A stretch of 64,000 bases of DNA from Actinomycetota bacterium (GCA_005885555.1 VAWN01000029.1:29538-93537), one strand, 5' to 3'; positions 8,358 to 17,405 are shown, counted from the stretch's first letter. Translations and numbers: made by a program. Notes: generated by a model from the sequence alone, not told the origin.

Positions 8358-9020
8358 GTGCTCGTCCTGTGTTCCTTAACAGGCAGTAGGCAGCAGGACG
8401 ACAGCACGGCGACAGAGACCCTGTTGCTTGTGGGCCAGTGGCACCGGGTACCCCCGGCGGCGTCGACTTTTCGTCACGCCGGTGCGCTGATAGTCCGCTG
8501 TGAGGGCCGGGTACGTACGTGCCAGCTGGCCCTGACCCGGCACGAACCCGGTTGGCTGCTGCTCGGTGAGGGCTGCGCTGACGACGAGCTCGACGCCCTC
8601 GCCCAGGCCGCCCGGTTGGCCGCACCCGGCACCCTGCTGGCCGTGCTGGGCTCCGACGCCGACCTGGTGACTTCCGAGCGCTGGCTGCGCCGGGGCTGCT
8701 CGGCGTTCCTCGCGTCGGCGAGCACCGTCGACCGGGTGCTGGGCATCCTGCGCTTCGTCCGCGACTCCGACGTCGTGGTCGTGGACAAGTGCTTCCAGGA
8801 CGCGTCCTACCTACAACAGGTGGGACCGACCACGGACCTGACCCGGCGCGAGCGCGAGGTCCTGCAGTGGATGCGGGTCGGCCGGCACAACCACGAGATA
8901 GCCGAAGCGCTCGGGGTGTCCGCCAGCACCATCGGGTTCCACGTCCGCAACCTGCTGGAGAAGCTCGGCGCCCGCAACCGGGTCGAGGCCATCAACCGAG
9001 CTGACCTGCTTGGCCTGTAG
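8358..9020 (+). CDS. LuxR-family transcriptional regulator with atypical receiver-like domain
   Basis: About 220 residues. The C-terminal 65 residues are a standard LuxR/FixJ helix-turn-helix (LTRREREVLQWMRVGRHNHEIAEALGVSASTIGFHVRN, quoted here only as its limits, bases 8838-8955). The N-terminal 130 residues look like a receiver fold (a beta strand ending LLAVLGSDADL, then an ASASTVDRVLGILRFV helix), but I cannot find the phospho-accepting Asp or the acidic pocket, so it probably senses something else. The start is uncertain; the GTG at 8358 is the most upstream reasonable one. It converges with the VioB-like gene, overlapping it by 29 bases. Confidence 0.78.
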   Translation: MLVLCSLTGSRQQDDSTATETLLLVGQWHRVPPAASTFRHAGALIVRCEGRVRTCQLALTRHEPGWLLLGEGCADDELDALAQAARLAAPGTLLAVLGSDADLVTSERWLRRGCSAFLASASTVDRVLGILRFVRDSDVVVVDKCFQDASYLQQVGPTTDLTRREREVLQWMRVGRHNHEIAEALGVSASTIGFHVRNLLEKLGARNRVEAINRADLLGL

Positions 9021-10191
9021 CGCATGCCGGCCAGGCCGGCGCGACGTTCACGTTGCGGAACCGCGGACCGTAGAACACCGGCTTGTCCAGATCGGTGTAC
9101 CGCGCCAGGAACGCGAACTCCGACGGGTACAGCTCCGGCAGGTCGGCGATGATCGCCGGCGGGATCTCCGCGCGCATCATGGTGAAGCACGAGAGCACGC
9201 GCAGTTCCATCATGGACTTCACCGCTTCGCCGAAGGTCGGCCAGAGGGTCTCAAGTGGACCGTTCCACATGTTGTGCAGCGACAGGAGCATGCCGCTGTA
9301 CACCGCGTCGAAGCTCTCCAGGGAAATCTGCACGGCGGGGCCGTCCGGGTCGAGGGCGAGGATCCTGGCGTACCCGTCGGAGGGTACCGCCAGTGTGTTG
9401 ATGACCTCCGGCCACGGGATCGGGTCACCGCGGAAGTAGCGGGCCTCGGTCTCGGTCGACAGCGGTACCGGCGGCTGCGGCGGCTCGTAGTGGGCGCCGT
9501 ACCACAGCTCGGCGAACTTGCCGTAGTGCGACTCCTCGTTCTGGTACGCCGGGCCGGCGTGGATGGTGCCCCTCCTCGATCCCTCGCCCTGCTCGATTAT
9601 CTCGTCGACGCCCGCGTGCAGCAGCGCAACCGGGTCCACCCCGGGCGCCGGGATGAACGTGTTGAACCCGATGTTGTCGCCGACCTGGTTGGCCAACCCG
9701 CCGACGGCGAACGCGCGCCGTACCGCGGCGGCGTTGTCCGTGATGGCCTCCTTGATGGCCACGTAGAGCCCGCCGATGGTCGGGTAGCTCTCCGCGCGGT
9801 ACTCGTCGGCGAGCAGGAACAACGGCGCCTCCAGGCGCATGAAGTTACGCAGCTGTGGGCGGGACAGCTGGGCCAGGCCCAGTTCGAGGTCGGGCTCCAC
9901 GCCGCCGGGCAGGCCCTGCCGCGGGTACCGGGGGTCGAGGCGCTTGATGTCCGGGGTACCGCCGATCGCGGCGAGCATGTTCGCGGCGGTCGCCATGTGC
10001 ACCATCTCTTCCATGAGCACACTGCGGATCGTGTTGTAGGTCGGGTAGTTCTGCACCTCCAGGGACAGCATCGCGGCGGTGTACAACGGAAGCGTGGAGT
10101 GTTCCAGGGCGATGGCTGACTGCAGCGCCTGACGCAGCCAGGCTATGTCGCGGGTCACCGGCGCCGTGACGATTTGCTCGACCGCACTCAT
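8992..10191 (-). CDS. Ferritin-like protein, VioB-type domain
   Basis: A 399-residue protein of the 'ferritin-like' iminophenyl-pyruvate dimer synthase (VioB) family. The N-terminal half shows paired Glu/His helices typical of a di-iron four-helix bundle: ALEHSTLPLYTA (about residues 28-39), LMEEMVHMATAANML (about 60-74) and later NEESHYGKFAEL. In violacein-type pathways the domain belongs to an enzyme that couples indole-3-pyruvate imines, but free-standing actinomycete members have no assigned reaction. The ATG at 10191 has a good AGGGAGG site. It lies 38 bases after the haem peroxidase gene and has its own copy of the shared promoter motif overlapping the peroxidase stop codon. Confidence 0.82.
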   Translation of the reverse strand: MSAVEQIVTAPVTRDIAWLRQALQSAIALEHSTLPLYTAAMLSLEVQNYPTYNTIRSVLMEEMVHMATAANMLAAIGGTPDIKRLDPRYPRQGLPGGVEPDLELGLAQLSRPQLRNFMRLEAPLFLLADEYRAESYPTIGGLYVAIKEAITDNAAAVRRAFAVGGLANQVGDNIGFNTFIPAPGVDPVALLHAGVDEIIEQGEGSRRGTIHAGPAYQNEESHYGKFAELWYGAHYEPPQPPVPLSTETEARYFRGDPIPWPEVINTLAVPSDGYARILALDPDGPAVQISLESFDAVYSGMLLSLHNMWNGPLETLWPTFGEAVKSMMELRVLSCFTMMRAEIPPAIIADLPELYPSEFAFLARYTDLDKPVFYGPRFRNVNVAPAWPACATGQAGQLG

Positions 10192-10226
10192 CTGAGGCCT
10201 CCCTCTCCCGGTTCCGGGCGTAACGG

Positions 10227-10261
10227 ACGCTAGCCGGTGCGGTGCCCGACGTCCTGAGTAA
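10227..10261 (-). promoter_or_regulatory. Shared-motif promoter of the VioB-like gene
   Basis: On the minus strand TTACTCAGGA starts at 10261 and TAGCGT starts at 10232, exactly 29 bases later. The TAG of TAGCGT is the peroxidase stop codon. The predicted start of transcription is about 30 bases before the VioB-like ATG. The upstream GGGTAGTCC box is poorly preserved here (5 of 9 bases at the expected place). Confidence 0.7.
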
Positions 10262-11681
10262 GGCGCGACGTGGATGTGCCTGCCGTGGCCGGTGACATAC
10301 CTACCGGGAGGCAACCGGCTACGGGGTGCGGCGCCAGCAGATCGGCCAACGTGAACCGGTCCGGCTCGCGCGACGGCAGGGTCGGACGCCACGAAGGATC
10401 CACGCAACGGTGCGATCCGGGGTCGTCGTCGACGATACGCACGAGCACCTCGCCCACGATCAGCGCGCCGACCGGTCCGAGCCGCTCACCGTCCTCCCTC
10501 GCCTCGGCCTCCTTGAGGACGTAGTACCACAGTGGTGTCTCGCCGGCCCAGCCGTGGTCGGCCAGCCGGGTTTCCTCGGCAGTGAGCGGTTGCGCGCCGA
10601 CCGCACGGGCGACCGCTTCTCCGGACGGCAACGCGGTTGCGTTGCCACGCAACAGATCCCGTACCGCCAGCGAGCCGTGGTCGGCGTCGTCGAGCGCGCC
10701 GGTGATGTCGGGTGGCAGGTGCACGAGTGATGCCGGCAGCCGGCCGTCGATCGGCCGCGCCCGCTGCGGCGGCGGCCCGCCCGGTACCGGCAGCAGCTCA
10801 CGCCAATCGACCACCCGGTCGGCGGGTACCGGACGGAACCCGAGCAGATCCGGGAACAGCGACAGGCTCGGGCCGCCGGGCCGCAGGCGGTACGTGTCGC
10901 GGATCTGGCTGTGGCCGTACCGGTAGGCCGCGTCGGCGAACTCCAGCGGGATGGCGACCGGCTGGTCGCGCGGCACGTACCGGGGTCCCTCGGCGAGCAG
11001 CCGTTCGGTGCGTTCGCGGCCGATCGTCGCGGGCAGGAAGTCGTGCAGCACCACCCACTGGTAGTGCCAGGTGAGTGCCTGGCGGGCCGCGGCGAACAGC
11101 TGCGCCTCGGGTATCCCGTCGATGCGCAGCCGGTCGACCAGCCGGTTGTGCGCGCGGATCATCGCGACCTGCATCTGCGAAATCAACACGTGCACGTCCT
11201 GGCGCGGATCGCCGACCAGGGCGGTGCCTTCCTGATTGCGCGGCAGGTCGTCGTGCCGGCTGCGGTCGTTACGGCCCAGCAGCAGCTTCGCCGGATCGCG
11301 CCGGCTGTACAGGTACGGCTGGGCGACCGGACCGTCGCCGTACAGGCATTCCAGGTTCAGACGCGCGCTGCGGACGTTGCGCAGCAAGGATTCGTCGTCG
11401 TGGTGGGTCACCGGGGACCGGTCGGCGGTGATGTCGTGCGCCACGTACTGCCCGAACACCGGCCATCCGGCGGCGACCGTGCGCGACTCGCCGCGCCGGC
11501 AGGTGGCGCTGTCACAGGCACCACCGGCGCGACCCAGCGCATGCACCAGTCGGGAGTCGACACCCAGCGGCGGCAGGTGGGGAAACAACCGGGTGTAGCG
11601 TCCGCCGCCCGGTGGTGCGTCCACGGCCCGGCCGGGCGCGAGGCAGTGGTCGCGTGCCGGCCCGCTCGTCGCGCGGTTCAT
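10230..11681 (-). CDS. Animal-type haem peroxidase
   Basis: A 483-residue member of the peroxidase-cyclooxygenase superfamily (An_peroxidase). The distal haem His lies in FGQYVAHDITAD (about residues 77-88), the family motif GDPRQDVHVLI with the following MIRAHNRL is present, and the proximal His is in YRYGHSQIR. The size is close to bacterial members; there is no clear signal peptide, so it is predicted cytoplasmic. It would oxidise small organics or halides with peroxide. It starts one base after the stop of the TreZ-like gene and is fourth in the AGE-STAS operon. The link to glycan genes is unusual. Confidence 0.85.
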   Translation of the reverse strand: MNRATSGPARDHCLAPGRAVDAPPGGGRYTRLFPHLPPLGVDSRLVHALGRAGGACDSATCRRGESRTVAAGWPVFGQYVAHDITADRSPVTHHDDESLLRNVRSARLNLECLYGDGPVAQPYLYSRRDPAKLLLGRNDRSRHDDLPRNQEGTALVGDPRQDVHVLISQMQVAMIRAHNRLVDRLRIDGIPEAQLFAAARQALTWHYQWVVLHDFLPATIGRERTERLLAEGPRYVPRDQPVAIPLEFADAAYRYGHSQIRDTYRLRPGGPSLSLFPDLLGFRPVPADRVVDWRELLPVPGGPPPQRARPIDGRLPASLVHLPPDITGALDDADHGSLAVRDLLRGNATALPSGEAVARAVGAQPLTAEETRLADHGWAGETPLWYYVLKEAEAREDGERLGPVGALIVGEVLVRIVDDDPGSHRCVDPSWRPTLPSREPDRFTLADLLAPHPVAGCLPVGMSPATAGTSTSRLTQDVGHRTG

Positions 11682-11682
11682 G

Positions 11683-12954
11683 TCAGCGGTACCCGATGAC
11701 CGCGGCCGCCTCGCCGGGCAGCTCGACCGCGTCCGGGTTCAGCGTGACCCCGCCGTGGGTGGCCAGCAGTACGTCGCGCGGCCACGGCGGTACCGCGACG
11801 AGGCGCCGCTGTTCGGCGAGGTTCGCCACGACGGCACAGTCGCCGCGCGCGATGGTGAGGAACCCGTCGCCGTGCCAGATCTGTACCCGGTCCAGCCGCG
11901 CGTCGGACAGCTCCGGGTACTCCTTGCGCAGCGCGACCAGGCGGCGGTAGAAGTCCGGCATGCCGCGCGGCGCCGGGGGGCGGCCCGCGGCCCGTGCGGC
12001 GGTCCACTCCTCGCCCATCCGCAGCATCGGGGTGAACGGTCCGGCCAGCAGGAGCATGGCACCGACGCGTTGCATCCGGTACGACGGAGCCGGGTCCGGG
12101 ACCGCGTGCCGGTGGTGCAGGTACACCACCGACTGCCGGCCGACCGCGGCGGGCCGGTCGAATACGCGCGCCCGCCGCGGTTCGGCGGAGCTGGCCCAGG
12201 CGCCGCCTGCGCCGCTCGCGGACCGCAGGACGGTGGTGAGGGTGTGCAGGCCGCCGAAATCCACCCGGCAGTCCGGCTGCGCGCCACCGAGCAGGTCCAG
12301 CAGCGCGGTGGGTGCGCGGTCCCGCAGCCGGTACCCGCCGGGTGCCGGCCGGTTGACCAGACCCGGATCGTCCAGGTCCGACTCGACGATGAGCGACAGC
12401 GGCCGGTTGAGCCGACCCGACAGCGACTCCACCTCGGCCGCCAACTCGCCGAGTACCCGGATGACCCGCTCGTCGGCCAGCGCCGGCAACGCCTTCATCC
12501 GCAGCCCGTCGAGGTGGTACTCGCGCAGCCACATCGTGCCGGCGTCGACGACGAGCCGGCGCAGCTGGCCCGGTGACGGTACCGGCGGGCTTGTCGCGCC
12601 GTCCCACGGGCGCCCGCGGGGCACCCGGTACCGTGTGCCGCCGCGGGCGTCGTGCACCACGCCGAGCAGTACCGCGATGCCGCGGCCGTGGCAGGCGTCG
12701 ACGAAGCGGCGCAGCCCGTCCGGACCGCCCAGCGGTTGGCTCGGGGCGTACCACGACGCGCCACCGTCGCGCCCGGACAGCGGCAGCTCCACCATGTCGA
12801 CGCCGAGCTCGACGAGCTGGTCGAGCCGTCCGGCCGCGGCGTCGAACGTACCCTGCGCGGTGAACGCCGCGACGTCCAGTTCGAACAGGATGCTGCCGGG
12901 CAGTGTGCGCCCGGTCCACCCGGCGTCGGTCCACGCGAATCGCGAAGTACTCAT
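11683..12954 (-). CDS. TreZ-like alpha-amylase-fold protein lacking catalytic acidic residues
   Basis: A 423-residue protein resembling malto-oligosyltrehalose trehalohydrolase (TreZ, GH13) but shorter than the usual near-580 residues; the N-terminal carbohydrate module is missing. The barrel is recognisable: LGVVHDARGG replaces DVVYNHxG, HLDGLRMKALPAL replaces the GLRxDAVHAI nucleophile motif with Lys where Asp is required, and LIVESDLDDPGL keeps the acid/base Glu. The third acidic residue (normally NHDQ) is replaced at HHRHAV. Two of the three catalytic carboxylates are therefore absent and hydrolysis is not expected. It may bind alpha-glucan or regulate GlgX, whose gene lies just upstream in the operon (63-base gap). 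Confidence 0.8.
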   Translation of the reverse strand: MSTSRFAWTDAGWTGRTLPGSILFELDVAAFTAQGTFDAAAGRLDQLVELGVDMVELPLSGRDGGASWYAPSQPLGGPDGLRRFVDACHGRGIAVLLGVVHDARGGTRYRVPRGRPWDGATSPPVPSPGQLRRLVVDAGTMWLREYHLDGLRMKALPALADERVIRVLGELAAEVESLSGRLNRPLSLIVESDLDDPGLVNRPAPGGYRLRDRAPTALLDLLGGAQPDCRVDFGGLHTLTTVLRSASGAGGAWASSAEPRRARVFDRPAAVGRQSVVYLHHRHAVPDPAPSYRMQRVGAMLLLAGPFTPMLRMGEEWTAARAAGRPPAPRGMPDFYRRLVALRKEYPELSDARLDRVQIWHGDGFLTIARGDCAVVANLAEQRRLVAVPPWPRDVLLATHGGVTLNPDAVELPGEAAAVIGYR

Positions 12955-13017
12955 CGGAACTTCTCCGTTGCTCGACAGGCGCGGCGACCGGGCCGGAGCC
13001 CGGCCGCCCGTTGTGGT

Positions 13018-15144
13018 TCAGGTGGTTCTGGAGAACAGGACGACGACGCTGTGCGCGTCCACCCGGTAGGTCGCGCCCTCGACGGGTACCTCGGCGCCGG
13101 GATCGGTGATGTCGTCCGGCGCTTCCAGCGCGGTGTCCACCGACCGGTACCAGCGGCGGCCCTCGATGGACGGCAGCTCGAAGTCGAGGGCGGTGTCCTC
13201 CATGTTCAACATGGCGTGCAGGTCGGTACCCTCGTCCGCGCCGCCGAGGGTGAACGCCAGCACCCCGGTGGTCGGGTCGTCGAAGCCTGGCTCGTGCAGG
13301 TTGCAGCCGTGCCAGGAGATGTCGGCCAGGCCGCGCTCGTTGACCTCGCCGGTGAAGAACCGCGCCCGGTGCAGCTCGGCGTGGCGCCGCCGGTTCCCGA
13401 TGAGCCGGGAGAAGAACCGCAGCAGTCCGGCGTTGGCGCCGACGAGCCGCCAGTCGAACCAGTTGAGTTCGCTGTCGTGGCAGTAGGCGTTGTTGTTGCC
13501 CTGCTGGGTCCGGCGCACCTCGTCGCCCGCGACGATCATCGGTACCCCTTGTGAGAGCATGAGGATCGTGGCGAAGTTGCGGATCTGCCGCTCGCGCAAC
13601 TGTTCCACCGCGGCATCGGCCGTCGGGCCTTCGGCGCCGCAGTTCCAGCTGAGGTTGTTGTCGTTGCCGTCGCGGTTGCCCTCGCCGTTGGCCTCGTTGT
13701 GCTTGCCGTTGTACGACACCAGGTCGTTGAGCGTGAACCCGTCGTGTGCGGTGACGAAGTTGATGCTGTTGATGGGCAGCCGGCCGCCGGCCTGGTAGAT
13801 GTCCGAGCTGCCGGCCAGCCGGCTGGCGAGCACCCCGGCCAGACCGCGGTCGCCGCGCACGAACCGCCGTACGTCGTCGCGGAACCGGTCGTTCCACTGT
13901 GCCCACCGGTACCCCGGCGCGTAGCCGACCTCGTAGAGTCCGGCGGCGTCCCACGGCTCGGAGATGATTTTCGTGTCCGCCAGCTCCTCGGTGAGCTCGA
14001 TGTGCCACGGCACCGGCGGGTACGCCATCGGCGCGCCGTCCGGTGCGCGGGACAGGATCGACCCCTCGTCGAACCGGAAACCGTCGACGTGCATCTCGCG
14101 CACCCAGTACTCCAGGCACTCCACGATGAGCTTCTCGACGATGGGATGGTTGCAGTTGAAGGTGTTCCCGCAACCGGAGTAGTCCATGTAGTACTGGCCG
14201 TCGGAGGGGGACAGGTGGTAGTACACCGGGTTGGCCATGCCCTTGAAGCTGACCGCCGGCCCGAGGTGGTTGCCCTCGCCGGTGTGGTTGAACACCACGT
14301 CGAGGATGACCTCGATACCGGCCGCGTGCAGCGCCTTGACCATGTCGCGGAACTCGCGGACGTGGGTACCCTCGGTGGCGCTGACACAGTAGCCGTCGTG
14401 CGGGGCGAACAGCGCCAGCGGGCTGTAGCCCCAGTAGTTGGTCAGCGTGGTGCCCTCCGGCAGGATCCGGTCGCCCTCCCGCTCGTCGAACATGAACACC
14501 GGCAGCAGTTCCACGGCCGTGACACCCAACGACTTCAGGTACGGGATCTTCTCCACCACGCCGCGGTAGGTGCCCGGGTTGTATACGCCGGAGGAGGGCG
14601 ACCGGGTGAACCCGCCGACGTGCATCTCGTAGATGACCGTCTCGTGCATCGGCCGGTTGAGCGGGCGGTCGCCCTCCCAGTCGTAGTCGTCGACGTCGAT
14701 GACGGTGGCGCGCATCGAGGTGGCCAGGTTGTCTCCGGGTACGCAGGCGGCACCCCGGTCCCACAGCGCCTTCGTCACCCCGCGCGCATAGGGATCGATG
14801 AGTACCTTGTCCGGGTCGAACCGGTACCCGTTGTCGTGCGGGTCGTGTGGCCCGGCGACCCGGTAGGCGTAGTGCGCGCCGGGGCGCAGCCCGCGCAGGT
14901 ACACGTGCCAGAAGTGGAAGCTGCGGTTCGCGTTCGGGTCCAGCTCGACCACCTGTACCGGTTGCGGGCTGTCGTGCTCGGCGAAGACGAGCAACGTCAC
15001 CGCGGTCGCGCCCTCGGTGTACACCGAGAAGTTGACACCCTCGGCATCGGGTTCCGCGCCGAGCGGATGGGCGCGTCCCGCCTCGACCTGGTAAGGACCG
15101 GTGACCGTAGCGGACGGCCGGGTGGCTTCGACGGTGTCGGTCAT
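13018..15144 (-). CDS. glgX: Glycogen debranching enzyme GlgX (isoamylase type)
   Basis: A 708-residue GH13 enzyme that hydrolyses alpha-1,6 branches of glycogen after phosphorylase trimming, or of storage glucans (TreX type). An N-terminal CBM48-like domain (about residues 18-130) leads into the barrel with ILDVVFNHTGEG, the nucleophile in VDGFRFDEGS, the acid Glu in IISEPWDAAG and the third Asp in NFVTAHDGFT; all catalytic residues are present. Length is normal. The ATG at 15144 overlaps the stop of the AGE-STAS gene by 4 bases (ATGA), so translation is coupled. Confidence 0.93.
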   Translation of the reverse strand: MTDTVEATRPSATVTGPYQVEAGRAHPLGAEPDAEGVNFSVYTEGATAVTLLVFAEHDSPQPVQVVELDPNANRSFHFWHVYLRGLRPGAHYAYRVAGPHDPHDNGYRFDPDKVLIDPYARGVTKALWDRGAACVPGDNLATSMRATVIDVDDYDWEGDRPLNRPMHETVIYEMHVGGFTRSPSSGVYNPGTYRGVVEKIPYLKSLGVTAVELLPVFMFDEREGDRILPEGTTLTNYWGYSPLALFAPHDGYCVSATEGTHVREFRDMVKALHAAGIEVILDVVFNHTGEGNHLGPAVSFKGMANPVYYHLSPSDGQYYMDYSGCGNTFNCNHPIVEKLIVECLEYWVREMHVDGFRFDEGSILSRAPDGAPMAYPPVPWHIELTEELADTKIISEPWDAAGLYEVGYAPGYRWAQWNDRFRDDVRRFVRGDRGLAGVLASRLAGSSDIYQAGGRLPINSINFVTAHDGFTLNDLVSYNGKHNEANGEGNRDGNDNNLSWNCGAEGPTADAAVEQLRERQIRNFATILMLSQGVPMIVAGDEVRRTQQGNNNAYCHDSELNWFDWRLVGANAGLLRFFSRLIGNRRRHAELHRARFFTGEVNERGLADISWHGCNLHEPGFDDPTTGVLAFTLGGADEGTDLHAMLNMEDTALDFELPSIEGRRWYRSVDTALEAPDDITDPGAEVPVEGATYRVDAHSVVVLFSRTT

Positions 15145-17405
15145 CGCCGCACCGCCGCACCGTTGTCCGGACCGACCGCGACGACGGCGGCCGGTGACAG
15201 CTGCGACGCGTCGGCGACCACCTCCGCCTGCTCGAGGAAGCCGACACCCTGTAGCACCCGCTTCACCGCGTCGGAGGGGCCTACGACGAACATGTCGGTG
15301 TTGACGTCGATGCCCTGGCAGGCGAAGGCGAGCGTGCGGGCGCTCGTGCGGGAGATCGACTCGATGTCCTCGACCCGCAGCACGAGCCGGGTCGGCCGCG
15401 CCGCGACGATCCGGGACAGGTACCCCTTGAGCAACACCTCGGCCTCGTCGTCGATGACGCCGTCGAGGAAGAGTTCGGCCACCCCGTCGTTGAGGTTGAG
15501 GCGCATGCCGTAGGTGAGGCTTGCCGGTACGACCCGCACCCGCACCCGCAGCTCGTCGCTGCCGGCCTGGTGCGGCCGGCGGGTACTGCCCGTCCACGGC
15601 GGCTGGTGCCCCGGCGCGTGCCCCCCGGCGACGCCGTTGGTCGTCGTGGGAAGCTTGACCGTCATCGCGGCGGAATCGAAGTCGGTCCACCGCTCGTCGT
15701 TGATCCAGACCGCCTGCAGCCGCACGCTTCCGGACGGCAGGATGTCCGGCTGTACCCGCAGGATGTTGTCCGGGAAGGCACCCGGCTGCGGCTTGAAGAA
15801 CAGGTCCAGTGGCTGCTTGCGGACCAGCAGGTTGGTGTACACCGCGGCGAGGTAGCACAGCTCGAACGAGTGGTACCCGGACATGGAGTGGCTGCCCTTG
15901 AGCCGTTCGGTGCCCAGCAGGTACGGCAGACCGTTGGCGAGCACGTTGAAGTACACCGCGCCGGAGTCGTGGTCGGGGAACCAGGCGTTGTAGAACGCGG
16001 CCGACTCGCGGGCCAGCCGCAGGTACTCCTCGTCGCCCAGCGAGCCGGTGAGGATGAGGTATGCGAGGATGGCCTGCTCCTGTTGCCACCAGGCCTTGCG
16101 GTCGTGCCACACCAGCCGGTGGAACTTCTCGCCCTCGGCGTGCACCCGTTCCACCACGTCGTACCAGCCACCGCGCTGCCGGTCCATGCCCACCGACGGC
16201 ATCACGTCGGCGATCTTCCGGGCCAGCGCTACGTACTGGTCGCTCGGCCGCAGGTGGTGTATCCGCATCAGGTTCCAGGCGATCTTCAGGTTGTGCCCGA
16301 CCACCGCCCGGTTCTGCTGCCAGCCCCACGTGGTGTCCGGCCGCCAGTCCTCGTGGAACCGTTCCTGCACAAAGGGACTGCGCTCGTAGTCCGGGAACCG
16401 TTCGGCGATGAGGTCGGCCACCGACCCGAGGAAGTCCGCGTACCGTTCGTCGCCGGTCGCCAGCCACAGGTTGATGAGGTACGCCGGCGCGTGGTCGCCG
16501 ATCGAGTTCCAGTTCTTGCGGGCCCGGTCCACCGTCAGCGAGGGCGAGCGCGGGTCGAAGTCGACGGGGTCGATGTGCGAGAAGTACCCACCCTGGTCGC
16601 GGTCGAGGTAGAAGCGGTCGAACAGTTCCACGGTCATCTGCGCGTCACGCAGGATGCGCGGGTCGCCGGTGATCCGGTACGTCTGCACGGGACCCGCGAG
16701 GGCGTAGATCTGTTCGTACGCCGGGATCGCGTCGTAGTCGTCGCCGAACTGCGAGGCGAGGATCTTCCGTTCCCGGCCGTCCCGGACGTCGATCGCGTGG
16801 TACCAGTAGACGATGCCCTCCTGCTCGTCGACCGCGCGCATGTGCTCGCGCAGGTACTCGGTACCCCGCTCGGCGGCCTCCAGGTACCGGTCCTCACCGG
16901 TCAGCAGGTACGCGGTGGCGAAGCCGTAGATCAGGCGCGAGATGGTGTCGGTCTCCTGGCGGGTACCGGGTACCTTGCGCCCCTCGACGGTGAGGTGCGT
17001 CCGGTACCCGCGGTAGTCGACGTTCCCGTCCGGGAACTGCGCATTGAAGTAGAACTCCGCCAGCGAGCCGATCTGCTTGGTCCACCAGTCCGCTTCCTCG
17101 AAGCGGTACTCGTGCTGCCCCTGACCGAGCAGGACGAGATGCTTCGCCTCGAACTTCGGCGGCTCGCACTCGGGGTAGTAGACACCGTACGCGTAGAGGT
17201 ACCGGTCGGCGACCAGCAGCTCGTCCAGGCTGCCGGCCGGTACCTGGAACGGCTCGTCGAGGTTGCGCACGATCTCCGCATACGTGGTGGTGGTCAGCCG
17301 GACACGGAACTGCCTGCCGTCGGTGGTGCGCAGGCCGAACGAGCGGGTGTGCGGATCGAAGTCGACCACGTAGCCGGCTATCGTGTCAGAGAAGGTGAAG
17401 TCCAT
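15141..17405 (-). CDS. AGE-family sugar epimerase fused to a C-terminal STAS domain
   Basis: 754 residues, first gene of the operon. Residues about 60-540 are an (alpha/alpha)6 barrel of the N-acylglucosamine 2-epimerase family: FGDDYDAIPAYEQIY, NSIGDHAPAYLINLWL, GWQQNRAVVGHNLKIAWNL and HDRKAWWQQEQAILAYL. The usual Glu two residues after the GHxx motif is Lys here, so activity may differ from known epimerases. A low-complexity link (about 600-625) leads to a STAS domain (about 640-735) whose LRVEDIESISRTSARTLAF segment keeps a Ser at the phospho-site position. STAS domains normally serve anti-sigma-factor or sulfate-transporter control, so the pairing implies stress-linked protein contacts. 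The ribosome site is weak. Confidence 0.85.
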   Translation of the reverse strand: MDFTFSDTIAGYVVDFDPHTRSFGLRTTDGRQFRVRLTTTTYAEIVRNLDEPFQVPAGSLDELLVADRYLYAYGVYYPECEPPKFEAKHLVLLGQGQHEYRFEEADWWTKQIGSLAEFYFNAQFPDGNVDYRGYRTHLTVEGRKVPGTRQETDTISRLIYGFATAYLLTGEDRYLEAAERGTEYLREHMRAVDEQEGIVYWYHAIDVRDGRERKILASQFGDDYDAIPAYEQIYALAGPVQTYRITGDPRILRDAQMTVELFDRFYLDRDQGGYFSHIDPVDFDPRSPSLTVDRARKNWNSIGDHAPAYLINLWLATGDERYADFLGSVADLIAERFPDYERSPFVQERFHEDWRPDTTWGWQQNRAVVGHNLKIAWNLMRIHHLRPSDQYVALARKIADVMPSVGMDRQRGGWYDVVERVHAEGEKFHRLVWHDRKAWWQQEQAILAYLILTGSLGDEEYLRLARESAAFYNAWFPDHDSGAVYFNVLANGLPYLLGTERLKGSHSMSGYHSFELCYLAAVYTNLLVRKQPLDLFFKPQPGAFPDNILRVQPDILPSGSVRLQAVWINDERWTDFDSAAMTVKLPTTTNGVAGGHAPGHQPPWTGSTRRPHQAGSDELRVRVRVVPASLTYGMRLNLNDGVAELFLDGVIDDEAEVLLKGYLSRIVAARPTRLVLRVEDIESISRTSARTLAFACQGIDVNTDMFVVGPSDAVKRVLQGVGFLEQAEVVADASQLSPAAVVAVGPDNGAAVRR

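Noticed and set aside
8992-10191. Violacein-type biosynthetic cluster suggested by the VioB-like domain.
   Set aside because: No tryptophan oxidase, VioE-like or flavin hydroxylase genes nearby; the domain alone is widespread.
11678-16467. Very long open frames overlapping the glgX and AGE-STAS genes in other minus-strand frames, exceeding 1,100 codons.
   Set aside because: They are the result of high GC content; the composition is Arg/Ala/Pro-rich without motifs, while GlgX and AGE motifs are unambiguous in the accepted frames.
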